From Parasedimentitalea maritima (GTDB taxonomy: Bacteria; Pseudomonadota; Alphaproteobacteria; Rhodobacterales; Rhodobacteraceae): a DNA stretch of 64,000 bases. The notes beneath the pieces were generated by a model. That model ran no database searches, was not told the origin of the DNA, and worked only from the letters and a program-made list of their open reading frames with translations. Positions within the stretch are counted from its first letter, which is position 1; the number at the start of each line of letters is the position of its first letter. Below, one piece after another: positions 17,792 through 27,123 of this stretch. The stretch is taken from contig NZ_VAUA01000003.1 of the NCBI RefSeq assembly GCF_005771405.1, positions 310,001 to 374,000 on the forward strand, written 5' to 3'. The translations under genes were made by a program, and so were the position numbers.

Positions 17792-18667
17792 ATGAGTGAT
17801 ACTTCTTATACCCCCGCTAAGGTCTGGACATGGAGCCAGGAAAGCGGCGGTCGTTTTGCCTCGATCAACCGTCCCGTGGCAGGCCCCACCCAGGACAAAG
17901 ACCTGCCCGTGGGCAAACATCCCATGCAGCTCTATTCGCTGGCCACCCCCAATGGGGTCAAGGTCACGGTGATGCTGGAAGAACTGCTGGCAGCCGGCCA
18001 TACAGGGGCCGAATATGATGCCTGGCTGATCAACATCGGCGAAGGCGACCAGTTTGGATCCGGTTTTGTCGACGTCAATCCGAACTCCAAGATTCCTGCA
18101 TTGATGGATCACAGCGGCGACGCCCCACAGCGGGTCTTCGAATCCGGCTCGATCATGATGCATTTGGCAGAAAAATTTGGCGCATTCCTGCCCAAAGAAG
18201 GCTCTGAGCGGACCGAAGTGATGAGCTGGTTGTTCTGGCAGATGGGCAGCGCGCCTTATCTGGGCGGCGGCTTTGGCCACTTCTACGCCTATGCGCCCGA
18301 GAAATGGGAATACCCCATTGATCGCTTTGCGATGGAAGCCAAACGGCAGTTGGATGTGCTGGATCGCCAACTGGCGGATCATCAGTACATCGCTGGTGGT
18401 GACTACAGCATTGCCGATATGGCGATCTGGGCCTGGTATGGCCAGTTGGTTCTGGGCCGCTTGTATGACGCGGCCGAATTCCTGGACGTTGAAAGCTATA
18501 CCCATGTGGTACGCTGGGCCAAAGCCATCGACGCCCGCCCAGCGGTCAGCCGTGGCCGTATGGTAAACCGTGCCTTTGGCGAGCTGCACACTCAGCTGCG
18601 CGAACGCCACGATGCATCGGATTTCGACACCCGCACACAAGACAAGCTGGAAACAGCAGCGGAGTAA
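17792..18667 (+). CDS. yghU: Glutathione S-transferase, YghU-type disulfide-bond oxidoreductase
   Basis: 291 residues from ATG 17792 (MSDTSYTPAKVWTWSQESGG). The protein matches YghU (288 residues in E. coli) in its long N-terminal extension with FASINRPVAGPTQDKDLPVGKHPMQLYS, the TPNGVKVTVMLEELL thioredoxin-like domain, NPNSKIPAL and ESGSIMMHLAEKFG. The C-terminal helical domain contains ADMAIWAWYG. YghU binds two glutathione molecules and reduces disulfides. It ends in front of the convergent sseB gene. Confidence 0.93.
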   Translation: MSDTSYTPAKVWTWSQESGGRFASINRPVAGPTQDKDLPVGKHPMQLYSLATPNGVKVTVMLEELLAAGHTGAEYDAWLINIGEGDQFGSGFVDVNPNSKIPALMDHSGDAPQRVFESGSIMMHLAEKFGAFLPKEGSERTEVMSWLFWQMGSAPYLGGGFGHFYAYAPEKWEYPIDRFAMEAKRQLDVLDRQLADHQYIAGGDYSIADMAIWAWYGQLVLGRLYDAAEFLDVESYTHVVRWAKAIDARPAVSRGRMVNRAFGELHTQLRERHDASDFDTRTQDKLETAAE

Positions 18668-18675
18668 GACATCTT

Positions 18676-18695
18676 GCCCGGCCGACAGGCCGGGC
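18676..18695. terminator. GC hairpin between convergent genes
   Basis: A perfect 8-bp stem GCCCGGCC-GACA-GGCCGGGC lies between the yghU and sseB stops. There is no T-run, so it may be a weak terminator or an mRNA 3' end stabiliser. Confidence 0.6.
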
Positions 18696-18707
18696 TTGCC
18701 TATATAT

Positions 18708-19499
18708 TTACTTCAGCCGTGGCGGACTGTCCGGGTCTCCTCCCGGTATCTTTGGTTGATGCACCTTGGGCTCTTCCGGTTGAGGCAGGTCAAACCGCAA
18801 ACCGACCTTAGCCAGTTTGGCTGACATCGGATCAGACGATGCAAAAAAGCCGACATCCATCGCCCCAGCCTCGATCCCAGAGAAGGTCAACGCTTCACCT
18901 GCGGCCTTGGCCAGGGCCGATTGCGCGGCCTCCTTGGCATCAACAAAGCCCAAGAGGTGCCCCTGCCCTCCTCCGTCATACCGTACACCAACCAGATACG
19001 CCGATGTTGCCAGCCCGGCGGCACTGGCCAGCTTCGCGTCCAGCGCAGTCAACAGAACCTCCGGCAGTCCGATCGGAGGCACAATCTCGGTCAGCGCGGC
19101 CTCGACCTGATCTGGCGCATGTTCCAAGGTTTGATGCAGCCAATCCACTGCCTCGGCCGGGATCAGGATCGATGAAGGAGCGACTTCGAGGTTCACCCCC
19201 AGCCCAATCCCCTGCCCGGCCAGCATCTGGGCCACTACCCGCCCGGACAGAGCCACATAGGGCACCACCCGGTCGGCAAATTGGGCCAGCCGCTCTTCGC
19301 GGTCGAACACCAGAACAAACGCACCATCAGCCAACTCAAACATCTCAGGCGAGATATTGTCGCCCTCTGCCTCTTTGCTCAGCATCATGAACAATTCGGA
19401 ATCCGCCAGTCGCTCGTAAAAGCGCAGTCGCGCAGTATCATCTTGCGGCGCGGCGATCATCGCAGCATGGGCGCGGTCCAGCGCTGTGGTCTCAGTCAT
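18708..19499 (-). CDS. SseB-family protein
   Basis: 263 residues. The N-terminal part (LDRAHAAMIAAPQDDTARLRFYERLADSELFMML, FVLVFDREERLAQFA, YVALSGRVVAQML, IGLGVNLEVAPSSILIPAEAVDWL) matches the SseB N-terminal domain. A second region of about 100 residues resembles the SseB C-terminal domain. E. coli SseB confers serine tolerance and binds sulfurtransferases; the biochemical role is unclear. Its ATG overlaps the stop of the uracil-DNA-glycosylase-like gene by 4 bases, so the two are translationally coupled. Confidence 0.85.
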   Translation of the reverse strand: MTETTALDRAHAAMIAAPQDDTARLRFYERLADSELFMMLSKEAEGDNISPEMFELADGAFVLVFDREERLAQFADRVVPYVALSGRVVAQMLAGQGIGLGVNLEVAPSSILIPAEAVDWLHQTLEHAPDQVEAALTEIVPPIGLPEVLLTALDAKLASAAGLATSAYLVGVRYDGGGQGHLLGFVDAKEAAQSALAKAAGEALTFSGIEAGAMDVGFFASSDPMSAKLAKVGLRFDLPQPEEPKVHQPKIPGGDPDSPPRLK

Positions 19500-20089
19500 C
19501 TCAACACCTCTTTCACCCTGGCTTGCAGTTCTGGCACCAGCTCAGACTCGAACCACGGGTTTTTCTTCAACCATCCGGTATTGCGCCAAGACGGATGTGG
19601 CAAGGGAAAGACCTGCGGCGCATGATCCCGCCAACCACGCACCAGATCGTTCACCGGTGTTTTGCCCCCCAAGTGATAGTGCAGTGCATGCGCACCTACC
19701 AAGACCGTCAACGATACCTGTGGCAGGTGCTGAAACACCCGTTCATGCCAGGTGCGGCGGCACAAAGCAGGCGGCGGCAGGTCAGCCCCCTTGGCGTTGT
19801 AACCGGGAAAACAAAACCCCATCGGCACCACCGCGACGCGGTCCTTGTTATAAAAGTCAGCATCACTAATCCCCAGCCACTCTCGCAACCGGTCACCAGA
19901 GGCATCGGTAAAAGGGCGACCGGTTTGTTGAACGCGAGCACCAGGCGCCTGACCTGCAATCAAGAGGCGCGCCGAGGATCGAAACCACACTATGGGCCGG
20001 GGCGAGTGGCCCGTGGCTGTCATCGCAAACCTATCCGCACACAACTGACAAGCGCGGATCTCACGCTTTAGCGCGCCAAGGTTCTCCAT
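19496..20089 (-). CDS. Uracil-DNA glycosylase family protein
   Basis: 197 residues of the UDG superfamily: motif A GQAPGARVQQTGRPFTDASG, VPMGFCFPG, and the His motif PLPHPSWRN. Only two cysteines resembling the Fe-S cluster region of family 4/5 enzymes are visible (CQLC), so it is closer to the cluster-less alphaproteobacterial subgroup. Such proteins either remove uracil from DNA or serve an unknown base-repair role. It is the first gene of a two-gene operon with sseB. Confidence 0.88.
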   Translation of the reverse strand: MENLGALKREIRACQLCADRFAMTATGHSPRPIVWFRSSARLLIAGQAPGARVQQTGRPFTDASGDRLREWLGISDADFYNKDRVAVVPMGFCFPGYNAKGADLPPPALCRRTWHERVFQHLPQVSLTVLVGAHALHYHLGGKTPVNDLVRGWRDHAPQVFPLPHPSWRNTGWLKKNPWFESELVPELQARVKEVLR

Positions 20090-20384
20090 TGTTCACCCTC
20101 TTGACATATCTATTGTCGCCCATCAGGAAACAATAAGACCCTAGACCCAACTTCGTTTAACCATCGAAATAACCATAGTAATTTACGCATTCGCAGTTTC
20201 AGGCCAACCAAAAAGGTTAATAGACCATTGATAAACTATGCTACAATTCGACATAATATGGCCAAATTCGACGCGTAAGCCGTTAACACTCCTCTGATAT
20301 GGAGGGAAAAGGTGCCACGTCACCAAGTAACAACCGTGTCAAGAGTCCCGGACCAGGGGCCAATCGGGCAGTACCGGAATATCG
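20090..20384. other. Intergenic region upstream of the capsule cluster
   Basis: These 295 bp are clearly A+T-rich compared with the flanks and separate divergent genes. They should contain the promoters of the uracil-DNA-glycosylase-like gene and of the capsule operon. TTGACA is visible at 20101-20106, but no well-spaced -10 box follows. No open reading frame or strong hairpin is apparent. Confidence 0.4.
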
Positions 20385-21044
20385 ATGCTTGAGTTTGTAA
20401 ATGTCAGCAAGTCCTTTTGGACAGGAACCCAGCGCAAGGTGATCCTGGACAAAGTCTCGTTCCAGGTGGAACTGGGCAAGTCATTGGGCGTGCTTGCACC
20501 AAACGGTACTGGCAAGACAACCCTGATCAACATGATGGCCGGATTGGAAAAACCCGATGATGGGGAAATCATCCGATCCAGCAAAGTATCGTTTCCGCTT
20601 GGCTTTATGGGCGGAGTGGTCAACCGGCTTTCGGCCTTTGAAAACTCTCGCTTTATTGCCAAACTATATGGTTTGGACCCTGATTACGTCGAAGCCTATT
20701 GCCGCTGGCTTTGTGGCTTGGGCGAGTACTTTGACCAGCCACTGGGCACCTATTCCTCAGGTATGCGGGCGCGGTTTTCGTTCTCTTTGATGCTGGCGCT
20801 GGATTTTGATATCTACCTGATCGATGAAGGCATGCCCGGCACCACAGATGTTGAATTTAATAAGAAAGCCGGCGCAATACTGGAAGAGCGGCTGCTGACC
20901 ACCACCATTATCATCGTCTCGCATCAGGCAAAGACGCTGGAAAAATTTGCCCGCTCTGCCGCAGTCCTGTTGGACGGGCATTTGCATATGTTTGAAACCT
21001 TGGAAGAAGCGAAACAGCTCTATGACTATGAAACCCAAGGCTAA
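20385..21044 (+). CDS. Capsular polysaccharide export ABC ATPase (KpsT-like)
   Basis: 219 residues, the length of KpsT/BexA proteins. Walker A is NGTGKTTL, the signature is YSSGMRARFSFSL (the S-S-G-M form typical of polysaccharide exporters), and Walker B is YLIDEGMPG. It should energise export of a capsule polymer across the inner membrane. The KpsM-type permease expected next to it is absent here. The start of the KpsE-like gene overlaps its end by 23 bases, so they form one operon with kdsA and the phosphohexomutase. Confidence 0.92.
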   Translation: MLEFVNVSKSFWTGTQRKVILDKVSFQVELGKSLGVLAPNGTGKTTLINMMAGLEKPDDGEIIRSSKVSFPLGFMGGVVNRLSAFENSRFIAKLYGLDPDYVEAYCRWLCGLGEYFDQPLGTYSSGMRARFSFSLMLALDFDIYLIDEGMPGTTDVEFNKKAGAILEERLLTTTIIIVSHQAKTLEKFARSAAVLLDGHLHMFETLEEAKQLYDYETQG

Positions 21045-22707
21045 GAAATTTCGCATCCGCCGCGGCGCCGGACCTACCGCAGCGGCAGCCGCCGCCCGCC
21101 CGTCCGCGGATGCGGCCCCTCAGGCTGCGGCACAGCCGTCGGAGCAACCGGCACGGGCGCAATCTGTTCCCGGCCCCAAAGGTGATGCAGCTGCGGCATC
21201 GGCTCCGCCAAATGCAAAACCCGCAATGAGCGGTCAGGTTAGCTCAGCACGAGAGACCGGTGCTGAAACTGATATCGATGCCATTCGCCACGAAGGTCTG
21301 ACGGGGCGCCAATTGCGCATGGCACGCCGTGTCGCGCAAAAGCACAATCTACCCGCCACCTCCGATTTTGACGCGGTACGTTTGTTGCGGGAAAAGGGTA
21401 TCGATCCATTCAAACGCGCCAATATGCTTGAACTGGTGGTGCCGCAGAACAGCGCCCAACCTGCTGGCGGGCCATTGGCCCCTGGCGCGGTGCAGCTGCC
21501 ACAGACGGTGCCCGCAGCCAAGACCAACCTGCCATCAACCGAGTTGAGTGCAACCGAGCGGCGCAATCGCCAAATTCAGGATATCCAGCGCGACATTGCC
21601 AGCCGCCGTCGCCGCAAGCTGCTGCTTTTGGTTAGTCGTCTGGCGTTTTTCGTCATGTTGCCAACAATTCTTGCTGGCTATTATTTCTACAAAGTGGCGA
21701 CCCCAATGTACGCCGCCAAATCTGAATTCCTGATCCTTAAGGCTGACAATGCTGGCGGCGCTGGTCTTGGCGGATTATTGAGCGGCACCCAGTTTGCCAC
21801 CAGCCAGGATTCGATCGCAGTACAAAGCTTTTTGCAGTCCAAAGAGGCCATGTTGCGATTGGACAGAGATGTCGGTTTCAAGTCCCACTTTACCCAAGAG
21901 TGGATCGATCCCCTGCAACGGTTGAACGAAAACCCAACCAACGAAGAGGCCTATACAACCTATTCGCGCAACGTCAAAATTGGCTATGATCCGACCGAAG
22001 GTGTGGTCCGGATGGAGGTCTCTGCCGCCGACCCCGAGGTCTCAGCCCAGTTCGCCCAAAGCCTGATCAATTATGCCGAAGAGATGGTCAACAATCTGTC
22101 CGTGAACAAACGCTCCAATCAGATGAAAGACGCTGAGCGTGGCATGGAAATCGCTGGTATTGAACGCCGAAAAGCCCAGGAGGCGCTTGTGCGTCTTCAG
22201 CAAAAGGGGGCTGTATTAGACCCAGAAGGTGTAATTCTGTCGTTGCGGTCGCAAATCAGCACCTTTGAACTACAAGTTCAGGAAAACGAGCTGGAACTTG
22301 CGGCTTTGCTCGACAATGCCCGCCCCAACAAGGCAAAAGTCGCCGGCACCCGTGCCGACATCGCCCGGCTGCAAGCCGTTATTGATCGTTTGAACCAACG
22401 CATGATCAACGCCTCTGCTGGTGAAAATTCCCTGGCCAGTCTCAGTGTACAGATCCAGATGGCGCAGGCTGATCTCGCCACACGTGATCTGATGCTGCAA
22501 TCCGCGCTGCAGCAAGTTGAACAAACCCGCATGGAAGCCAACCGTCAGGTGCGCTATCTGACCACGGCGGTGCAGCCTGTTCCCAGTCAGGAACCCTCCT
22601 ATCCGCGCAAGTTCGAAAATACGATTTTGGCTTTCCTGATCTTTTCAGGTATCTATCTGATGTTCTCACTCACAGCCTCCATCCTTCGCGAACAGGTCTC
22701 ATCTTAA
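21022..22707 (+). CDS. Capsule polysaccharide export inner-membrane protein (KpsE/BexC/CtrB-like)
   Basis: About 561 residues from ATG 21022 (another ATG at 21028). An Ala/Pro-rich, probably disordered cytoplasmic N-terminus of some 60 residues is followed by TGRQLRMARRVAQKHNL. A membrane helix lies near residues 200-225 (LLLLVSRLAFFVMLPTILAG) and another near the C-terminus (FENTILAFLIFSGIYLMFSL); a long periplasmic region rich in coiled coil lies between them. This is the polysaccharide co-polymerase type 3 layout. It should bridge the KpsT/KpsM transporter and the outer-membrane exporter. Confidence 0.88.
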   Translation: MTMKPKAKKFRIRRGAGPTAAAAAARPSADAAPQAAAQPSEQPARAQSVPGPKGDAAAASAPPNAKPAMSGQVSSARETGAETDIDAIRHEGLTGRQLRMARRVAQKHNLPATSDFDAVRLLREKGIDPFKRANMLELVVPQNSAQPAGGPLAPGAVQLPQTVPAAKTNLPSTELSATERRNRQIQDIQRDIASRRRRKLLLLVSRLAFFVMLPTILAGYYFYKVATPMYAAKSEFLILKADNAGGAGLGGLLSGTQFATSQDSIAVQSFLQSKEAMLRLDRDVGFKSHFTQEWIDPLQRLNENPTNEEAYTTYSRNVKIGYDPTEGVVRMEVSAADPEVSAQFAQSLINYAEEMVNNLSVNKRSNQMKDAERGMEIAGIERRKAQEALVRLQQKGAVLDPEGVILSLRSQISTFELQVQENELELAALLDNARPNKAKVAGTRADIARLQAVIDRLNQRMINASAGENSLASLSVQIQMAQADLATRDLMLQSALQQVEQTRMEANRQVRYLTTAVQPVPSQEPSYPRKFENTILAFLIFSGIYLMFSLTASILREQVSS

Positions 22708-22710
22708 GCC

Positions 22711-23544
22711 ATGAAAAATATCCAAATCGCCGACCTAACCATCGGTAATGACCGCCCCCTGACCCTCATTGCTGGCCCTTGCCAGTTGGAAAGCGCCGAT
22801 CACGCACAGATGATCGCAGGAAAAATGAAAGAGGCATGCGACGCCGCCGGGGCACAGTATGTGTTCAAAGCGTCCTACGACAAAGCCAACCGCACCTCGA
22901 TCAGCGGTGTTCGTGGACCCGGCATGGACGAAGGTCTTGCGATGCTGGACAGCGTCAAAAAGGCCATCGGTGTGCCTGTTCTGACGGATGTACATACCAC
23001 CGATCAATGTGCGCCAACAGCTGCGGTCTGTGATATCCTGCAGATCCCGGCGCTGTTATGTCGTCAAACCGACCTATTGCTGGCAGCGGCGGAAACCGGC
23101 GCCGCGATCAATGTCAAAAAGGGCCAATTTCTGGCGCCCTGGGACATGGCCAATATCGTCACCAAGATCGAAAGCACCGGCAATCAGCGCATTCTGCTGA
23201 CCGAGCGGGGAACCTCGTTTGGCTATAATACTCTGGTCACCGACATGCGGTCCCTGCCGCAAATGGCCTCCACTGGGTATCCCGTTGTGATGGATGCCAC
23301 CCATGCGGTGCAGCAACCGGCTGGCCTTGGGGGCTCAACTGGTGGTCAGCGTGAGTTTGCGCCGGTGATGGCCCGTGCAGCAGCCGCCATTGGCGTTGGT
23401 GCAGTTTTCATCGAAACACATGAAAATCCTGACCGTTCTCCTTCGGATGGTCCCAACATGATTTATCTCGACCAGATGCCCCAGCTCATTGAAACCCTGA
23501 TGGCATTTGACACTTTGGCAAAAGCCAATCCAATGACCTTTTGA
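22711..23544 (+). CDS. kdsA: 3-deoxy-8-phosphooctulonate synthase, metal-dependent type
   Basis: 277 residues. The motif [10 protein letters not shown] places a cysteine (residue 24) where class II KdsA enzymes bind a divalent metal; class I enzymes such as E. coli have Asn there. Other family features are [34 protein letters not shown] and [11 protein letters not shown]. The enzyme makes Kdo-8-phosphate from phosphoenolpyruvate and arabinose-5-phosphate. It starts 3 bases after the KpsE-like gene, so this copy probably supplies Kdo for the capsule or its linker as well as for lipopolysaccharide. Confidence 0.95.
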   Translation: MKNIQIADLTIGNDRPLTLIAGPCQLESADHAQMIAGKMKEACDAAGAQYVFKASYDKANRTSISGVRGPGMDEGLAMLDSVKKAIGVPVLTDVHTTDQCAPTAAVCDILQIPALLCRQTDLLLAAAETGAAINVKKGQFLAPWDMANIVTKIESTGNQRILLTERGTSFGYNTLVTDMRSLPQMASTGYPVVMDATHAVQQPAGLGGSTGGQREFAPVMARAAAAIGVGAVFIETHENPDRSPSDGPNMIYLDQMPQLIETLMAFDTLAKANPMTF

Positions 23545-23564
23545 TTTAGCGATAAGAGTTTTCC

Positions 23565-25061
23565 ATGACAAAACCAACCGCCCCGGTGACGCCCAACACC
23601 TGGAATTTCCTGCGCGATCCAATGATAACCCCCACCGGTTTTCGCGAATATGACGCGCGCTGGAAGTACCCGGATGAGATTAACCTGCCCGGCATTACCG
23701 CCTTGGGTCTTGGTCTGGGCACACAGATGATTGCGCGCGGCATTGACCCGATCATTGCCGTCGCCAACGATTATCGCGATTATTCGCTCAGCATCAAAAA
23801 CGCACTGATGCTGGGTCTGATGCAGGCCGGTATCGCCGTCAAAGACATTGGTCCAGCTGTGTCACCCATGGCCTATTTCTCGCAGTTCCATCTGGATGTG
23901 CCTGCGGTTGCCATGGTCACCGCCAGCCACAATCCCAACGGCTGGACCGGGGTTAAAATGGGCTTTGAACGCCCCTTGACGCACGGCCCAGATGAGATGA
24001 GCGAATTGCGCGAAATCGTCCTGCAGGGCAAAGGTGTTGCCCGTGCTGGTGGATCCTACGAATTTGTCGATGGCGTCAAAGAAGCCTATCTGGATGATTT
24101 GGTCGGCGATTTCAAAATGTCCCGCAAGCTCAAGGTGGTCTGTGCCACCGGCAACGGCACTGCCGCTGCCTTTGCTCCGGAGCTGTTTGAACGCATCGGC
24201 GTTGAAGTTGTGCCCAGCCATAACGAGCTGGACTATACCTTCCCCCATTACAACCCAAACCCCGAAGCCATGGAAATGCTGCACGACATGTCGGACAGCG
24301 TCAAAGCCTCGGGGGCAGATTTTGCGCTGGGGTTTGATGGCGACGGTGACCGCTGCGGTGTGGTCGACGATGAAGGCGAAGAAATCTTTGCCGACAAAGT
24401 GGGCGTCATCATGGCGCGCGATCTGTCCAAACTGCACCCCAACGCCACCTTTGTTGCGGATGTGAAATCCACCGGTCTGTTTGCCTCTGATCCAGAGCTA
24501 AAGAAAAACGGCGTCACTGCTGATTACTGGAAAACCGGTCACAGCCACATGAAGCGCCGAGTCAAAGAAATCGGGGCCCTTGCTGGCTTTGAAAAGTCCG
24601 GACATTACTTTCTGGCAGAACCCATTGGCCGTGGTTATGACTGCGGTATGCGGGTGGCGGTTGAGATCTGTAAACTGATGGATCGCAACCCGGACATGAA
24701 AATGTCCGATCTGCGCAGGGCGCTGCCCAAAACCTGGGCGATGCCCACCATGTCACCCTACTGCGCTGATACCGAAAAATATGATGTGCTGGATCGTCTG
24801 GTCGCCAAGCTGGTTGCGAAACACACAGCTGGCGAAACCCTGGCAGGCCGCAGCATCAAAGAGGTGGTTACAGTCAACGGGGCCCGCGTCATTCTTGACA
24901 ACGGCTCTTGGGGATTGGTGCGCGCCTCGTCCAACACCCCCAATCTGGTGGTAGTCTGCGAAAGTTCGCAAAGTGAAGAAGAACTGCGCGCCATTTTTGC
25001 CGAAATCGATGCCGTGATCCGCACCGAACCTCTGGTAGGTGACTACGACCAAACCTTCTGA
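23565..25061 (+). CDS. Phosphomannomutase/phosphoglucomutase
   Basis: 498 residues of the alpha-D-phosphohexomutase superfamily. The active phosphoserine loop TASHNPNGWTGVKMG, the metal loop GFDGDGDRCGVVDD, and the sugar-binding loop GFEKSGHYF are intact. The C-terminal phosphate-binding domain holds RASSNTPNLVV. The family interconverts mannose-6-P/mannose-1-P and glucose-6-P/glucose-1-P, which feed sugar-nucleotide synthesis for the capsule. It is the last gene of the capsule operon, 20 bp after kdsA. Confidence 0.93.
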   Translation: MTKPTAPVTPNTWNFLRDPMITPTGFREYDARWKYPDEINLPGITALGLGLGTQMIARGIDPIIAVANDYRDYSLSIKNALMLGLMQAGIAVKDIGPAVSPMAYFSQFHLDVPAVAMVTASHNPNGWTGVKMGFERPLTHGPDEMSELREIVLQGKGVARAGGSYEFVDGVKEAYLDDLVGDFKMSRKLKVVCATGNGTAAAFAPELFERIGVEVVPSHNELDYTFPHYNPNPEAMEMLHDMSDSVKASGADFALGFDGDGDRCGVVDDEGEEIFADKVGVIMARDLSKLHPNATFVADVKSTGLFASDPELKKNGVTADYWKTGHSHMKRRVKEIGALAGFEKSGHYFLAEPIGRGYDCGMRVAVEICKLMDRNPDMKMSDLRRALPKTWAMPTMSPYCADTEKYDVLDRLVAKLVAKHTAGETLAGRSIKEVVTVNGARVILDNGSWGLVRASSNTPNLVVVCESSQSEEELRAIFAEIDAVIRTEPLVGDYDQTF

Positions 25062-25071
25062 TCAACACATT

Positions 25072-25107
25072 CTCATGGCGCGCTGTTTTCAACCCTCGCG
25101 CCATGAG
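25072..25107 (+). terminator. Hairpin after the phosphohexomutase gene
   Basis: A perfect 11-bp stem CTCATGGCGCG (25072-25082) pairs with CGCGCCATGAG (25097-25107) across a 14-base loop. There is no T-run, but its place 10 bp after the stop suggests a transcript end. Confidence 0.65.
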
Positions 25108-25128
25108 GCCCCAGTCGGGATCCCAGGT

Positions 25129-25172
25129 TTCATCTAGCTAAAAATATCCCGGGGTCTGGGGCAGCGCCCCAG
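25129..25172. repeat. Dispersed intergenic repeat, copy B
   Basis: TTCATCTAGCTA-AAAATATCCC-GGGG runs into a hairpin CTGGGGC-AGC-GCCCCAG (25156-25172). The core is shared with copies at 11080, 34891 and 61366. It lies between convergent genes (phosphohexomutase and AsmA). Confidence 0.8.
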
Positions 25173-25185
25173 CTCTTACCCGCTC

Positions 25186-27123
25186 TTAGTTCCCCTGCAG
25201 CAGCTGCAATAGACTGTCCTTGGCACGTTGCTCCAGCCCATCCTGAATCGCCTCTTCCAGATCCTGCGTTGGTGCAATCTCAACCTCCAGCTCTTCGCTC
25301 AACTTCTGACGCAGCTGATCTGTGGCCTGCTCTTCAAGACCATCTATCTCAGCCTCCAGCGCCTGGCTCAGGTCGGGGCGGATTTTGGGATCAGCCCAAG
25401 GGCCAGTAATCCGCAACGGGATAGACAGCCCCTGTCCACTGTTTGCAGCCAGAGCTGTTGGCACAAACAGGTAATCCAGATCCTGCGCGCCCAACCCGAT
25501 GCGTCCTTTACCCTCTGCCCGCAAGGCTTTTAGCGAAATTAGCAGATCCTGATTGTCCAGATTGCCTTCCTTCATGGTGTAACTGGCACTCAGCGCATCA
25601 AATACCGTACTGCCGCCATTGCCACCGCCGGACCGCATCAACCCTTCCAGATCAAACCCGTCAAAAAATCCCTTGCCAATTTCCAACCAGCCCGCGCCAC
25701 TCAAGGATCGCATAATGGTATCCTGTGAATTGCCAACCCCAAGGAAATTCAGCTCGCCCAAGGCTTCGCCGTTCAGTCGATTATACCCTGCCAACTGCCC
25801 CAGCGCCTGTTCCAGCTGGATACCCGAATAGGTCAGCTTACCGCCAACCGACAGCCCACCGCGGTTGTTGGCCACCAACTGGCCCTGCACCGTGCCGCCA
25901 AAAATCGCGGCCGGATGAAAACGCATGACAGCCCGTGCATTGTCGATCGACAGGCTGAACTTACTCGCCCCTAATTTGACCTGCCCCAAATCCAGACTGG
26001 CCAGCGACAGGTCCAGGGTTCCGTTGGCCAATCCCAAAGCTGAAGCGTCAATCCGCTCTGCTGACCACCCACTGTTTGTACTCGCTGCCCCCCCGGCTCC
26101 ATCGCTGCTGTCACCCTCTGCGGCCAGTGCCGACAAATCCAGCGCCTCGGCCTGCAACTTTGCAGTAAACTGCGGCACCTTCCCCATGACCAGATCCACA
26201 GCTCCGGTCATGGCATTGCCATCAAGATCCAGGCTCAGGTCGCGCAGCGCCAATCGGCCGTCTGGAGTATAGGTCAGATCACTGCCAATCACAGCGCCCT
26301 GCCCCAACCCGCGTGGGAGACTGACCTCACCCAGGCCAGTTGACCGCATCAGTCCAACAGTGTCCTCGGCCTTGGCGGTAAACCGTCCGGTCACCTCACC
26401 ACTGACCCCGGCACGGCCATCGAACCGCGCAAATCCACCCGCAGTGGTCACCGTGGCGCCAACCGAAGACACCTGCCCGCCCAGAAACGCTGCAAATGTG
26501 CCAACTTCTGCCACAACTTTCACCGGGGTGCCGTTCGGATGCAGGGTCAGTGTCAGATCCGCCGTGCCACCGGGCTCCGGCCAGGTCAGATCCAGATCAA
26601 TTGCTGTCATTTCAACCGGGGCCTCGCCATGCGCTGCGTAGGTGACGCTGGCACTGCTCAGCACCAGTTTTTCGATACTAAATGGCTGCGCAGAAGCACT
26701 CGCCTCCGCAGTGGAGGCCGGATCAGCAGCTGCGGCAGAGCTCGCCAGTACCCAGTTGCCCTGCCCATTGGCATTGGTGGCCAGGCTCAGATGCGGCGCT
26801 GTTGCTGTGACCGAGGTGATCCTGATGTCGCCGCCCAACAGATCGGGCGCTGAAACGCCAACCGACAGGCCCTCGGCCGTCAGCATGGGTTCGGGGCCAG
26901 CCCAGTCTGCATTGGAAAGGGTCACCGCCCCGGTGCGAATACCCAGCACTGGCCAGACCGAAAACGCCACCTCGCCCTGCACCTGCATCCGGCGCCCGGT
27001 CTGCGCCTCAAGCTGATCCGCCGCCAGTTCGGCAAACTTTTCCCCCGGCAGCAACAACAAGCCGCCAATGACAACAATCACCGTCATGCACAGCGCTACA
27101 AAAATCCGAAATAACAATCGCAT
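25186..27123 (-). CDS. AsmA-family protein
   Basis: 645 residues. A single N-terminal membrane helix (MRLLFRIFVALCMTVIVVIGGLLLLPG) leads into the AsmA motif FAELAADQLEAQTGRRMQVQGEVAFSVWPVLGIRTGAVTLSNADW. The C-terminal AsmA_2-type region follows, with LNFLGVGNSQDTIMRSLSGAGWLEIGKG and IPLRITGPWADPKIRPDLS. The central part is rich in beta-strand patterns. AsmA-like proteins are bridge-like periplasmic lipid-transfer candidates anchored in the inner membrane. It is a monocistronic unit, with repeat copy B just downstream. Confidence 0.92.
   Translation of the reverse strand: MRLLFRIFVALCMTVIVVIGGLLLLPGEKFAELAADQLEAQTGRRMQVQGEVAFSVWPVLGIRTGAVTLSNADWAGPEPMLTAEGLSVGVSAPDLLGGDIRITSVTATAPHLSLATNANGQGNWVLASSAAAADPASTAEASASAQPFSIEKLVLSSASVTYAAHGEAPVEMTAIDLDLTWPEPGGTADLTLTLHPNGTPVKVVAEVGTFAAFLGGQVSSVGATVTTAGGFARFDGRAGVSGEVTGRFTAKAEDTVGLMRSTGLGEVSLPRGLGQGAVIGSDLTYTPDGRLALRDLSLDLDGNAMTGAVDLVMGKVPQFTAKLQAEALDLSALAAEGDSSDGAGGAASTNSGWSAERIDASALGLANGTLDLSLASLDLGQVKLGASKFSLSIDNARAVMRFHPAAIFGGTVQGQLVANNRGGLSVGGKLTYSGIQLEQALGQLAGYNRLNGEALGELNFLGVGNSQDTIMRSLSGAGWLEIGKGFFDGFDLEGLMRSGGGNGGSTVFDALSASYTMKEGNLDNQDLLISLKALRAEGKGRIGLGAQDLDYLFVPTALAANSGQGLSIPLRITGPWADPKIRPDLSQALEAEIDGLEEQATDQLRQKLSEELEVEIAPTQDLEEAIQDGLEQRAKDSLLQLLQGN

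Noticed and set aside
17759-18640. 293-codon minus-strand frame opposite yghU
   Set aside because: Shadow of the GST gene, whose motifs are unambiguous on the plus strand.
20101-20140. Sigma-70 promoter at TTGACA upstream of the capsule operon
   Set aside because: No acceptable -10 hexamer at 16-18 bp spacing follows, so no promoter is claimed.
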